Below, one piece after another: positions 16,720 through 25,198 of a stretch of 64,000 nucleotides of DNA. The notes beneath the pieces were generated by a model. It ran no database searches and was not told where the DNA came from. It saw only the letters and a program-made list of their open reading frames with translations. The position numbers were made by a program, and so were the translations under genes. Source of the DNA: Dermatophilaceae bacterium (lineage in GTDB: Bacteria > Actinomycetota > Actinomycetes > Actinomycetales > Dermatophilaceae). Within the stretch, counting starts at the first letter, position 1. The number at the start of each line of letters is the position of its first letter. The stretch covers positions 1 through 64,000 of the forward strand of contig JACMPC010000003.1 in the NCBI GenBank assembly GCA_014377705.1, read 5' to 3'.

Positions 16720-18237
16720 TCAGCCCCAGACCAGGGCCTGGCCCGGGTCGTGCAGAATCGCCGCGACATCGGCCAGGAACCGTGAGCCCAGATCGCCGTT
16801 GACAAGCCGGTGGTCGAACGAGAGGCCCAGCTGGGTGACCCAACGGGGCTTGATCTTGCCCTTGACCACCCACGGCATCTGCCGGACCGCGCCGAAGCAC
16901 AGGATCGCGGCCTCGCCGGCGTTCAGGATCGGCGTGCCGCTGTCCACACCGAAGACCCCGACGTTGGTGATCGTGATGGAGCCACCCGACATGTCGGCTG
17001 GCTGGGTCTTGCCGTCACGGGCCGTCGAGATCAGGTTGGCCATTGCGTCGGCCAGCTGTCGCAGCGACATCTGGTCGGCATCCTTGATGTTGGGCACCAT
17101 CAGCCCGCGGGGGGTCGCCGCGGCGATACCGAGGTTGACGTAGTTCTTGACCACGATCTCCTGTGCCGCCTCATCCCAGGCGGCGTTGATCCCGGGGTGT
17201 CGACGACTGGCGATGACAAGCGCCTTGGCCACTACCAGCAGCGGGCTCACCTTGACGTCCCGGAGCTCGCGGTCCTGCCTGAGCCGGTCCACGAGCTTCA
17301 TCATCCTGGTGACGTCGACGGTGATGAACTCCGTGACGTGGGGCGCGGTGAAGGCCGAGGTGACCATGGCCTGCGCGGTGACCTTGCGGACGCCCTTGAT
17401 CGGGATGCGCGTCTCACGCTCTCCGGTTGCTGCGAACACCGGTTCCGCATATGACGTGGAGCCGGCTCCGTTGGCCAGGAGGTCGCTCGGGCCGGTCGCG
17501 GTCGCGCGGCCACCCGCGGCATACGCCTCGACGTCGGCCCGGGTGACGATGCCACCCTGACCGGACCCGGCGACCAGCGACAGGTCGATGCCCAGGTCCT
17601 TGGCGGCCTTGCGCACCGGGGGCTTGGACAGGACCTTGCCACCGCCGGGCACAGGAACCGTGACCAGCTGCGCCGCGGGGGACTCGGGTGGGCCGGGGGA
17701 CTCGGGTGGGGCGGGGGAGTCGGGTGGGGCGGCGACGGGAGAGAAGGCCTGATTGACCTGTGAGGTCGTCGTGGCAGCGAGGCTCTCACTCTTGCGGGCC
17801 CGACGCTTGCCCGAGGTGACTCGCGGGCCGTAGCCGACCAGGTTGGCGACCCGCGCCTCACCGGCCGCCTCACCGGTCGTATCACCGGTCGCGCCTGGCT
17901 CGATCCCCTCCGGAGACGTCGCCGGGGTCGCCGTACCCGCTGTCCCGGCGGCCTTGCCGGTGGGCGGGCCCGTCACCGGGGCCACATCACCGCCGAGCCC
18001 GTCGTCGACGGAGATGATCGGGGTGCCGACCTCCACGGTGTCGCCCTCGGCGGCAAACAGCCCGGCGACCGTGCCGGCATACGGCACGGGGAGCTCGACC
18101 AGGGACTTCGCCGTCTCGATCTCGACGATGATGTCGTTGACTTTGACAACATCCCCGACCTTGACCTTCCAGGTCACGATCTCCGCCTCGACAAGGCCTT
18201 CGCCCGGGTCGGGGAGGTTGAAGTGCTTAACAGCCAT
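16720..18237 (-). CDS. bkdC: Branched-chain 2-oxoacid dehydrogenase E2 (dihydrolipoamide acyltransferase)
   Basis: The 505-residue E2 has a single lipoyl domain with Lys44 in IETAKSLVE as the lipoylation site. A long Pro/Ser/Gly linker follows, then a peripheral subunit-binding domain (VLSKPPVRKAAKDLGIDL) and a catalytic domain. The catalytic motif reads DHRLVNGD, where most E2 enzymes have HRxxDG; the catalytic His is present but Asp is replaced by Asn. The linker contains SPGPPESPAxP-like repeats from 15-18 bp DNA duplications. The gene is last in the E1 alpha-E1 beta-E2 operon with a 21-bp gap. E3 is not encoded here and is probably shared. Confidence 0.93.
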   Translation of the reverse strand: MAVKHFNLPDPGEGLVEAEIVTWKVKVGDVVKVNDIIVEIETAKSLVELPVPYAGTVAGLFAAEGDTVEVGTPIISVDDGLGGDVAPVTGPPTGKAAGTAGTATPATSPEGIEPGATGDTTGEAAGEARVANLVGYGPRVTSGKRRARKSESLAATTTSQVNQAFSPVAAPPDSPAPPESPGPPESPAAQLVTVPVPGGGKVLSKPPVRKAAKDLGIDLSLVAGSGQGGIVTRADVEAYAAGGRATATGPSDLLANGAGSTSYAEPVFAATGERETRIPIKGVRKVTAQAMVTSAFTAPHVTEFITVDVTRMMKLVDRLRQDRELRDVKVSPLLVVAKALVIASRRHPGINAAWDEAAQEIVVKNYVNLGIAAATPRGLMVPNIKDADQMSLRQLADAMANLISTARDGKTQPADMSGGSITITNVGVFGVDSGTPILNAGEAAILCFGAVRQMPWVVKGKIKPRWVTQLGLSFDHRLVNGDLGSRFLADVAAILHDPGQALVWG

Positions 18238-18258
18238 GGCTTGTGGTCCCGTTCCGTA

Positions 18259-19239
18259 TCAGTAGGCGAGCGCGCGGTCGACGCCGTCGAGCACGCGGTC
18301 GAGGTCGGGCAGGAACTCTTCCTCGAGCCTGCTGGGCGGGTAGGGCAGGTTGTATCCGCCCACCCGGATCACCGGTGACTCCAGGTGGTGGAAGCAACGC
18401 TGCTGGATGGCAGCGGCGATCTCGGCGCCCATGCCCAGGAAGGTCGAGGCCTCATGGGCAACGACCAGCCGGCCGGTCTTCTCCACCGAGGTCGCCAGGG
18501 CATCGAGATCCAGCGGGGACAGCGAGCGAAGGTCGATGACCTCGACCGACTTGCCCTCCTCGGCGGCCGCTGCGGCAGCCTGCAGGCAGACCTTGAGCAT
18601 GGGGCCGTACGACGCCAGGGTCACCTGCTCACCAGGTCGCGCGATGGTCGCCGTGAAGAGGGGCCGGGGCGCCGCGGTGGCGGTCAGGTCGAGCTCCCCC
18701 TTCTCGTGGTAGCGACGCTTGGGCTCGTAGAAGATGATCGGGTCGTCGGACTCGACGGCCTGCTGGATCATCCAGTAGGCGTCCTCGGGGTTCGAGCAGG
18801 CAACCACCCGCAGGCCGGCTGTGTGCGCGAAGTAGGCCTCGTTGGACTCACTGTGGTGCTCGACCGCGCCGATGCCGCCACCGACCGGGATGCGGATCAC
18901 CATGGGAAGCCTGATCTTGCCCAGCGAACGCGCGTGCATCTTGGCGACCTGGCAGGTGATCTGGCTGAACGCGGGGTAGACGAACCCGTCGAACTGGATC
19001 TCCACGACCGGGCGGTAGCCGCGCAGTGCCATGCCGATGGCCGTCCCCACGATGCCGGACTCGGCCAGCGGGGTGTCGATGATCCGGTCCTCGCCGAAGT
19101 CCTTCTGCAGGTTCTCGGTGACCCGGAACACCCCACCTAGCTTGCCGATGTCCTCACCCATGACCACGACCTTGGGATCGCGCTCCATGGCACGTCGCAG
19201 ACCGGCGTTGATGGCCTTGCCGATAGTGATCTTCGCCAT
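18259..19239 (-). CDS. bkdB: 2-oxoacid dehydrogenase E1 beta subunit
   Basis: The 326-residue subunit has the family start KITIGKAINAGL and the conserved VVVMGEDIGKLGGVFRVTENL. It also has the transketolase C-terminal domain, with LVVAHEASTFLGMGAEI. It pairs with E1 alpha to form the thiamine-diphosphate heterotetramer that decarboxylates branched-chain 2-oxoacids. ATG 19239 lies one base after the E1 alpha stop (TGACATG) and has GGGAG upstream; a frame extension to 19287 would overlap E1 alpha and is not used. Confidence 0.94.
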   Translation of the reverse strand: MAKITIGKAINAGLRRAMERDPKVVVMGEDIGKLGGVFRVTENLQKDFGEDRIIDTPLAESGIVGTAIGMALRGYRPVVEIQFDGFVYPAFSQITCQVAKMHARSLGKIRLPMVIRIPVGGGIGAVEHHSESNEAYFAHTAGLRVVACSNPEDAYWMIQQAVESDDPIIFYEPKRRYHEKGELDLTATAAPRPLFTATIARPGEQVTLASYGPMLKVCLQAAAAAAEEGKSVEVIDLRSLSPLDLDALATSVEKTGRLVVAHEASTFLGMGAEIAAAIQQRCFHHLESPVIRVGGYNLPYPPSRLEEEFLPDLDRVLDGVDRALAY

Positions 19240-19240
19240 G

Positions 19241-20428
19241 TCAGTGCTCTCCCTCAAAGCTCGCGGTGTATGCCGCGAACCCGGCACGCTCGGCCTCGAT
19301 CAGCGGGTGGTCCTCGACGTAGATGTTGTCGAACATCGACATCAGCTCCGGGTCGGGCATCGACAGGCAGCCGTCGCGGATGGTCACCGCCAGCTCGTCG
19401 GCCTCGACCTCGACGGCGTCGAAGAACGCCGGGTCAGCCTTGCGGCTGGAGGTCAGATAGGCCTTGAGCCGGGCGATCGGGTCGCGCAGCTTCCAGACCT
19501 CGACCTCTGCGGAGATGCGGTACTTCGTCGGGTCGTCGGAGGTGGTGTGAGCCCCCATCCGGTAGGTGTAGGCCTCTATCAGCATCGGTCCCTGCCCGCT
19601 GCGGGCCGCGTTCATGGCGGCCTTCGTCACGGCATACACGGCGAGGACGTCGTTGCCGTCCACCCGCACCCCGGGGAAGCCGAAGCCGCGGGCGCGCTGG
19701 TAGAGCGGGATCCGGGTCTGTCGCTCGACCGGCTGGGAGATGGCCCACTGGTTGTTCTGGCAGAAGAAGACGACCGGCGCGTTCGTCGAGGCCGCGTAGA
19801 CGAAGGACTCGTTCACGTCGCCCTGGGCACTGGCTCCGTCGCCGAAGTAGGCGATGACGGCCGCGTCCCGGTCGGGGTCGCCGGTGCCCACGGCATGGTC
19901 GTGCTGGATGCCCATCGCGTAGCCGACGGCGTGCAGCGTCTGGGCGCCGATGACGACGGTGTAGAGGTGGAAGTTGTTCTCGTTCGGGTCCCAGCCGCCG
20001 TGGTTGACGCCGCGGAACATGCCGAGCAGGTTGAGCGGGTTGACCCCGCGACACCAGGCAACGCCGTGCTCGCGGTAGGTCGGGAAGGCATAGTCCTGGG
20101 AACGCATCGCGCGGGCGGAGCCGACCTGCGCTGCCTCCTGGCCGAGCAGGCTGGCCCACAGGCCCAGCTCTCCCTGACGCTGAAGGGCGGTGGCCTCTGC
20201 GTCGAACCGGCGAATCAGGACCTGGTCGCGGTAGAAGCCACGCAGGTCATCGTCGGTGAGATCAGCGATGTACCGCGAGTACTCGGGGTGTTCGACGCGT
20301 TCACCTTCGGGGGTGAGCAGCTGGACGAACTCCGCCCCGCCGATGATCTCGGGGACCGGCGCAATCAGCGCTGCGACGGCAGCGGCATGATCCGCTTCCG
20401 GCGGCACTGCGACTTCTTTGTCGCTCAC
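19241..20428 (-). CDS. bkdA: 2-oxoacid dehydrogenase E1 alpha subunit
   Basis: The 395-residue subunit has the thiamine-diphosphate motif GDGASAQGDVNESF ending in NNQWAIS, and the phosphorylation-loop-like region YRMGAHTTSDDPTKYR typical of branched-chain E1 alpha. Together with the E1 beta and E2 genes behind it, this indicates the complex that oxidises the 2-oxoacids of valine, leucine and isoleucine, supplying branched starter units for fatty acids. GTG 20428 is chosen because an AAGGAG lies 5 nt before it; GTG 20434 would overlap that site. A pyruvate-specific complex is less likely. Confidence 0.93.
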   Translation of the reverse strand: MSDKEVAVPPEADHAAAVAALIAPVPEIIGGAEFVQLLTPEGERVEHPEYSRYIADLTDDDLRGFYRDQVLIRRFDAEATALQRQGELGLWASLLGQEAAQVGSARAMRSQDYAFPTYREHGVAWCRGVNPLNLLGMFRGVNHGGWDPNENNFHLYTVVIGAQTLHAVGYAMGIQHDHAVGTGDPDRDAAVIAYFGDGASAQGDVNESFVYAASTNAPVVFFCQNNQWAISQPVERQTRIPLYQRARGFGFPGVRVDGNDVLAVYAVTKAAMNAARSGQGPMLIEAYTYRMGAHTTSDDPTKYRISAEVEVWKLRDPIARLKAYLTSSRKADPAFFDAVEVEADELAVTIRDGCLSMPDPELMSMFDNIYVEDHPLIEAERAGFAAYTASFEGEH

Positions 20429-20512
20429 AGGCACTCCTTCTTCGCGAAGGCGGGATCACCGCCAAGTCGCCTCGGGCCATGAACGCGGGGCGGGGTGTCC
20501 GCCTGTTGAAGC

Positions 20513-20589
20513 GCTCCTGGCAGGGACCAACGCGCACGCGCGTCGCGGCGCTCACGTTCCTTTGCCAGCACACGTTACCTGCCAGGAGC
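20513..20589. repeat. 12-bp inverted repeat between hisC and bkdA
   Basis: GCTCCTGGCAGG (20513-20524) and its exact complement CCTGCCAGGAGC (20578-20589) enclose a 53-nt loop. The structure lies in the 217-bp gap between the aminotransferase gene and bkdA, both on the minus strand. It could end hisC transcription or form part of a regulatory leader for the bkd operon. Two CACGTT copies (20552 and 20572 region) sit in the loop. Confidence 0.5.
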
Positions 20590-20645
20590 GGATACCGGAT
20601 GATTCGGGGGTCCCGCCCGTGCTCGCACCTGCGGGTGGATGGGCC

Positions 20646-21746
20646 TCAGAACGTCCGGGCCACGACGAAGTCGCGGGCGACGTGGAGCAACAGGTCATTG
20701 GCCTCAGCCTCGGCGATGGTGCAGCGGGCGCCTTCTCCGGGGAAGGCCCTGACAACCAGACCCGCCTCGTCTGCCGCCGCGGCGAAGGCCAGGGTGTCGG
20801 CGCCCAGCGGCAGCCAGACGAAGTTGGCCTGGGTCTCGGGCAGGTGCCATCCCTGCCGGCAGAGCCCGCCCACCACCCGGACGCGTTCGGCGACGAGCGC
20901 GTCGACCCGCTCCTGCAGCTCGTCGAACGCCGCGAGGCTGGCGATGGCAGCCGCCTGGGCGATGGTGCTCACCCCGAAGGGCACCGCGGTCTTACGCAGT
21001 GCCTGGGCGACGGGCTCATGCGCCACGGCATACCCCACCCGCAGTCCCGCCAGACCGTAGGCCTTGCTGAAGGTGCGCAGGACCACCACGTTCGGCCGGC
21101 CGGCATACGCGGCGAGCGAGTCGGGGGCCCGGTCGTCGGTGACGAACTCGAGGTAGGCCTCGTCGATGACCACCAGGATGTCGCCGGGGACCGTGTCCAG
21201 GAAGGCGTCGAGCTCGCTCTGGTGCACGACCGGGCCGGTGGGGTTGTTGGGAGTGCAGACCAGGATCACCCGGGTGCGAGGGGTGATCGCTGCTGCCATC
21301 GCCACGAGATCGTGCCGGGCGTTGACGTCGAGCGGGACCTGCACCGAGACGGCGCCGGCGATCGCCACGACGATCGGGTAGGCCTCGAACGAGCGCCAGG
21401 AGTAGATGACCTCATCGCCCGGGTCGCAGGTGGCGGCGATGATCTGACCGAGCAAGCCCACGCTGCCGGTGCCGGTGGCGATACGCTCCCGAGGCATGCC
21501 CAGGCGTTCTGCAAGCGCTTCCGTCAGCGCGGTGACAGCCAGGTCCGGGTAGCGGTTCATCTCCCGGGCCGCGTCCGCCACGACTTTCAGGACGCCGGGC
21601 AACGGTGGGTACGGGTTCTCGTTGCTGCTGATCTTGTAGGTCGTGAGCCCCTCGCGGACCACGGCGGGCTTTCCGGGCTTGTACGCCGGGACGGCAGCCA
21701 GGGCTTCGCGGAGATGGACGGTCTGGCTCATGTCGGCACTGCTCAT
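20646..21746 (-). CDS. hisC: Histidinol-phosphate / aromatic aminotransferase
   Basis: The 366-residue class-II aminotransferase carries [29 protein letters not shown] and the PLP-lysine site [17 protein letters not shown]. It lies far from any histidine operon and near the origin side, like mycobacterial hisC2/pat. Aromatic amino acid transamination (phenylpyruvate, hydroxyphenylpyruvate) is therefore as likely as the histidine step, and pheA is 22 kb away. ATG 21746 is chosen because TACAGT lies exactly 6 nt ahead of it (21758-21753) and no ribosome site is present, predicting a leaderless mRNA. ATG 21731 is an alternative. Confidence 0.9.
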   Translation of the reverse strand: MSSADMSQTVHLREALAAVPAYKPGKPAVVREGLTTYKISSNENPYPPLPGVLKVVADAAREMNRYPDLAVTALTEALAERLGMPRERIATGTGSVGLLGQIIAATCDPGDEVIYSWRSFEAYPIVVAIAGAVSVQVPLDVNARHDLVAMAAAITPRTRVILVCTPNNPTGPVVHQSELDAFLDTVPGDILVVIDEAYLEFVTDDRAPDSLAAYAGRPNVVVLRTFSKAYGLAGLRVGYAVAHEPVAQALRKTAVPFGVSTIAQAAAIASLAAFDELQERVDALVAERVRVVGGLCRQGWHLPETQANFVWLPLGADTLAFAAAADEAGLVVRAFPGEGARCTIAEAEANDLLLHVARDFVVARTF

Positions 21747-21822
21747 GCCAGCACTGTATGGCCCGGCGGTGCAGCCCCGCACCCTGGTCGGTGGACCGCT
21801 GCTCACCTGCCACCATGAGTCC

Positions 21823-22209
21823 ATGAAGTCATTCGCTGTCAAGGTCCTGGTCAACGGCATCGCCATCTGGGTGACCGCCCTCCTGGTGAAGGGCGTTCAC
21901 CTCGGAAGCCCCGGCGCCTCGACCACCAGTCAGCTCGTGACGCTGCTGTGGGTGGCCGTGATCTTCGGCGTGATCAATGCCCTGATCAAGCCGGTGATGA
22001 CCATCCTGTCGCTGCCGGTCATCGTCCTGACGCTGGGTCTGTTCATCCTGATCGTCAATGCGGCGATGCTGGAGCTGACCTCGTGGTTCGCCGACCAGTT
22101 CAACCTCGCGTTCCACGTCGACCAGTTCTTCTGGGACGCGGTGTTCGGCGCGATCATCATCACCATCGTGTCCATGGTCGTGAACCTCTTCGTCCCCGAC
22201 CGCGACTGA
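21823..22209 (+). CDS. Phage-holin-IV-like small membrane protein
   Basis: The 128-residue protein has four predicted membrane helices and the conserved [27 protein letters not shown] region of the superfamily IV holin-like (PF04020 type) proteins. These are widespread in bacterial chromosomes outside phages, and their function is unclear. The start MKSFAVKV at 21823 follows a CACCAT hexamer by 6 nt. The gene diverges from hisC with a 76-bp gap. No other phage gene is near. Confidence 0.85.
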   Translation: MKSFAVKVLVNGIAIWVTALLVKGVHLGSPGASTTSQLVTLLWVAVIFGVINALIKPVMTILSLPVIVLTLGLFILIVNAAMLELTSWFADQFNLAFHVDQFFWDAVFGAIIITIVSMVVNLFVPDRD

Positions 22210-22235
22210 CCCAAACCAAGAGACCCCGCCCAAAA

Positions 22236-22328
22236 CCCCACAAACCTAGGGAGTGTGCCGCAATAAGGCCCCAAATCTAGGGATTGTGCGGTAAAAAACC
22301 CACAAGTCTAGGGATTGTGCGGCCAAGC
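22236..22328. repeat. Three tandem 31-bp repeats upstream of qor
   Basis: Three adjacent units (22236-22266, 22267-22297, 22298-22328) share CCACAA-N2-CTAGGGATTGTGCGG with few changes. CTAG occurs at 22246, 22277 and 22308, exactly 31 bp apart, or three helical turns. Each unit has a partial dyad ACAA...TTGT around CTAG. A further CTAGGG at 22368 lies 60 bp on, just before the quinone oxidoreductase start. A multi-site operator is one explanation. Confidence 0.7.
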
Positions 22329-22416
22329 CCCAGCCACATCGGCCGCACGTCATAGGCTGCTCGCCATCTAGGGCGACGCAGGCAGCGCCGCCAACCCATC
22401 CGAGCAGGAGGCGCGC

Positions 22417-23391
22417 ATGCGTGCAGTAGTCGTCCAGGAGACCGGCGGTCCCGAGGTACTGATGACCGTGGAAAAGCCCTCCCCCCGCCCTGACCCGGGT
22501 GAGCTTCTCGTCGACGTGGCAGCGGCAGGGGTCAACTTCATCGACGTCTACTACCGCACAGGGGTCTACCCGCTCCAGACCCCGTTCGTCGTGGGGTCCG
22601 AGGGCGCCGGCGTCGTCAGCGCCGTCGGCAGCGGGGTCACCGGCTTCCAGGAGGGCGACCACGTCGCGTGGGCGATGGTTCCCCAGGCCGGATACGCCGA
22701 GCAGGTCATCGTGCCGGCCGTCCGCGCGGTCCCGGTGCCTGCGAGCATCGACGACGAGACCGCCGGCGCAGTGCTCCTCCAGGGCATGACCGCTCACTAC
22801 CTGACCCGGTCGACCTATCCCGCGAAGGCCGGTGACACGGCGCTGGTGCACGCGGCGGCCGGCGGGGTCGGACTTCTGCTCACCCAGGTGCTCAGCGCCC
22901 GTGGGGTACGCGTGATCGCGACAACCTCGACCGAGAGCAAGGCAGCCCTGGCCCTCGGAGCCGGCGCCACCGAGGTGATCCGGTACGACAAGGACGACGT
23001 CGCGGCGGAGGTCGCGCGGCTCACCGACACGCAAGGCGTTGACGTGGTCTACGACGGCGTGGGAGCGTCAACCTTCGACAGCAGCATCGACAGCCTGCGC
23101 CCACGCGGAATGTTCGTCCTGTACGGGGCTGCCAGCGGCAAGGTGGCTCCCGTGGATCCGCTGCTGCTGCTGGCCAAGGGCTCCCTTTTCTTCACCCGAC
23201 CGTCGCTGGCGCACTATGTCGCCGCGCAGGAGGAACTGCTCGAACGCGCCAACGACGTCTTCGGGTGGGTCGCCTCCGGCGAGATGTCGGTCCGGGTCGG
23301 CGCCCGCTACTCCCTGGACCAGGCGCAACAGGCCCACCAGGACCTGGAGAGCCGCCTCACCACCGGGAAGTCCCTGATCATCCCCCGGTGA
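22417..23391 (+). CDS. qor: NADPH:quinone oxidoreductase, zinc-free MDR type
   Basis: The 324-residue protein is a medium-chain dehydrogenase/reductase of the quinone oxidoreductase branch: GVNFIDVYYRTGVYP, VVGSEGAGVV, the AAAGGVG nucleotide-binding loop and the DVVYDGVG segment. The structural and catalytic zinc cysteines of alcohol dehydrogenases are absent, as expected. It reduces quinones or enones with NADPH. ATG 22417 follows an AGGAGG site by about 6 nt. The gene is flanked by 31-bp-period repeats on both sides and ends at a hairpin shared with the convergent gene. Confidence 0.92.
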   Translation: MRAVVVQETGGPEVLMTVEKPSPRPDPGELLVDVAAAGVNFIDVYYRTGVYPLQTPFVVGSEGAGVVSAVGSGVTGFQEGDHVAWAMVPQAGYAEQVIVPAVRAVPVPASIDDETAGAVLLQGMTAHYLTRSTYPAKAGDTALVHAAAGGVGLLLTQVLSARGVRVIATTSTESKAALALGAGATEVIRYDKDDVAAEVARLTDTQGVDVVYDGVGASTFDSSIDSLRPRGMFVLYGAASGKVAPVDPLLLLAKGSLFFTRPSLAHYVAAQEELLERANDVFGWVASGEMSVRVGARYSLDQAQQAHQDLESRLTTGKSLIIPR

Positions 23392-23409
23392 CCCAAGGCG
23401 CAAACTGAG

Positions 23410-23453
23410 CGACCGTGCGACCCGATAGACCAGACACCTACGACCGTGCGACC
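23410..23453. repeat. Paired 13-bp repeat with 31-bp period downstream of qor
   Basis: CGACCGTGCGACC occurs at 23410-23422 and 23441-23453, again exactly 31 bp apart. The second copy is preceded by CTA and contains GTGCG, as in the array upstream of qor, but with one base less between them. The pair lies just after the qor stop and before the terminator hairpin. Confidence 0.55.
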
Positions 23454-23459
23454 ACGAAG

Positions 23460-23486
23460 ACCCGCGTCCTTGATCCGGACGCAGGT
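23460..23486. terminator. Bidirectional hairpin terminator
   Basis: ACCCGCGTCC and GGACGCAGGT pair as a 10-bp stem with one mismatch around a 7-nt loop. It lies between the convergent qor and MBL-fold genes and is followed by TTTGG on the plus strand. Confidence 0.65.
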
Positions 23487-23506
23487 TTGGCGAGGGGATG
23501 ATCGGC

Positions 23507-24103
23507 TCAGCTCCAGAAACGGGGGTCCCAGCGCTGGGTGCCGATACGCGTGTCGACGCCTCGGCCAGGGTGCACCACCGTCTGTGACGAAAGGGTGAAC
23601 AACCCCCTCCGGATCGAGGCCATCAGCCTCGACCGGTCGGACAGGGGAAGACCCAGACCGCCCAGACCGTGGACGCCGAGAGTCTCGCCCGTGAAGACGG
23701 CGGACAAGGCGGGCACGTGCCAGCATATGGCTCCCGGCGAGATACCCGGGGTATGGATCGACTCGAATCTGACGCCTCCGATGTTGAGCACCAGACCGTT
23801 CGGCACCGAGCTCTGCGGCCGCATCTCCGGCTCTGCCTGCCGCCAGAGGACGAGGTCATCGGTATGGAGGTACGTCACAGCCCCTGTATGGGCAGCCAAA
23901 GAGATCGCGGTCCCGACGAACTCGGGCCGCAGAGTCGTCCAGAGGATGGCGCGCAGCCGACGAGCATCGCAATGACCCAGAAGATCCCCTACCGCACCAG
24001 CCGGGTCGATCACCGCGCACTCGGAGTCGTCACCGATGAACCAGACATTGTGCTCACCATCAGAGGTCACCACGCACTCGACCGTGACCTGCGCCGGTTG
24101 CAC
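23507..24103 (-). CDS. Metallo-beta-lactamase-fold protein lacking metal ligands
   Basis: The 198-residue protein aligns along its length with glyoxalase-II-like MBL hydrolases, but every metal-binding position is changed. The THxHxDH loop reads TTLRPEFV. The usual TPGHTPGS is TPGISPGA, so its His is lost. The bridging Asp in FTGDTL is Glu in FTGETL. The last His in PGHG is Arg in PGRG. The structural glycines and the DTRIGTQR end are kept and the frame is open, so this is probably a folded non-catalytic protein, not a pseudogene. GTG 24103 has GGAG 10 nt upstream; GTG 24112 is an alternative. It diverges from galE. Confidence 0.8.
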   Translation of the reverse strand: MQPAQVTVECVVTSDGEHNVWFIGDDSECAVIDPAGAVGDLLGHCDARRLRAILWTTLRPEFVGTAISLAAHTGAVTYLHTDDLVLWRQAEPEMRPQSSVPNGLVLNIGGVRFESIHTPGISPGAICWHVPALSAVFTGETLGVHGLGGLGLPLSDRSRLMASIRRGLFTLSSQTVVHPGRGVDTRIGTQRWDPRFWS

Positions 24104-24178
24104 CCTGTTCACACTCCATGAGAGCACGTGATCGGGGCGCCGACAACAGGTGCCCCCGGTGCGGCATACGGTGTGGGT

Positions 24179-25198
24179 ATGCGCGTTCTCGTCACCGGTG
24201 GCGCCGGGTTCATCGGCTCCCACACCGTTATCCAGCTCATTGCCGCGGGCCACGATGTCCTGATCGTGGACAACTTCGCCAATTCCAAGCCGACGGTGAT
24301 CAACCGGCTTGAGGCGATCACCAGCAAGCACCTGCCGGTACACGAGTTCGACCTCCGTGACACCGAGCGGACCGAACGCCTCTTCGCGCACGAGCAGATC
24401 GACGCGGTCATCCACTTCGCAGGCCACAAGGCCGTCGGCCAGAGCAGTCAGGAGCCTCTGGATTACTACCAGAACAACCTCGGCTCGACGTTCTCGCTGG
24501 TCCGCGCGATGACCCTGCACGGCGTCGCAAAGCTCGTGTTCTCGTCATCCGCAACGGTGTACGGCGCGAACGCCGCCGTCCCGATGAACGAGGACTTCCC
24601 CACGTCGGCGACCAACCCCTACGGCTGGACCAAGGTGATGATCGAGCAGATCCTGCGCGACGTCGCGGTGGCGCAGCCGGAGATGCGAATCGCCCTGATG
24701 CGCTACTTCAACCCCGTCGGCGCCCACCCGTCCGGTGACCTCGGCGAGGACCCCTCGGGGGAACCGAACAACCTGCTCCCCTACATCTGCCAGGTCGCCG
24801 TGGGTCGCCTGGAGAAGCTTCGCATCTTCGGCGATGACTACGACACCCCGGACGGCACCCCGCTTCGCGACTACATCCACGTGGAGGACCTCGCGGCCGG
24901 GCACATCGCCGCCCTCGTCCGGCTGGACTCGACCGACCGGGCCGTCAGCACCTGGAACCTCGGCACCGGCAAGGGCACCAGTGTCTTCGAGATGCTGCAT
25001 GCCTTTGAACGCGCCGTCGGCCGGACCCTGCCCTATGAGGTCGTCGGGCGCCGCGCCGGGGACATCGCGGCCTCTTACGCCGACCCCGGTCGCGCCAACA
25101 CTGAGCTCGGCTGGAGCGCCACCCACTCGATTGACGACATGTGCACGGACTCCTGGCGTTGGCAGTCGCGGCACCCGAACGGCTATCCGGACGCGTGA
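24179..25198 (+). CDS. galE: UDP-glucose 4-epimerase
   Basis: The 339-residue extended SDR has the NAD motif GGAGFIGS, the serine SSSATVYG, the catalytic YGWTK and the FNPVGAHPSG, GEDP and NNLLPYI segments typical of GalE. It interconverts UDP-glucose and UDP-galactose. ATG 24179 lies exactly 6 nt after TACGGT (24167-24172), so the mRNA is probably leaderless; a frame extension to 24128 would add a low-complexity tail. Its 3' end overlaps the convergent DUF1023 gene by 16 bp. Confidence 0.95.
   Translation: MRVLVTGGAGFIGSHTVIQLIAAGHDVLIVDNFANSKPTVINRLEAITSKHLPVHEFDLRDTERTERLFAHEQIDAVIHFAGHKAVGQSSQEPLDYYQNNLGSTFSLVRAMTLHGVAKLVFSSSATVYGANAAVPMNEDFPTSATNPYGWTKVMIEQILRDVAVAQPEMRIALMRYFNPVGAHPSGDLGEDPSGEPNNLLPYICQVAVGRLEKLRIFGDDYDTPDGTPLRDYIHVEDLAAGHIAALVRLDSTDRAVSTWNLGTGKGTSVFEMLHAFERAVGRTLPYEVVGRRAGDIAASYADPGRANTELGWSATHSIDDMCTDSWRWQSRHPNGYPDA

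Noticed and set aside
20418-21818. A 466-codon plus-strand frame over bkdA/hisC
   Set aside because: It is antisense to hisC, whose motifs are all present. The product is low in complexity with no domain, as expected of shadow frames in GC-rich DNA.
21823-22209. Prophage marker (holin)
   Set aside because: This membrane family is common on chromosomes. No other phage gene, integrase or attachment site lies nearby.
22236-22328. CRISPR array or riboswitch at the 31-bp repeats
   Set aside because: The units abut with no unique spacers. There is no cas gene and no known riboswitch core; tandem protein sites or a repeat family fit better.
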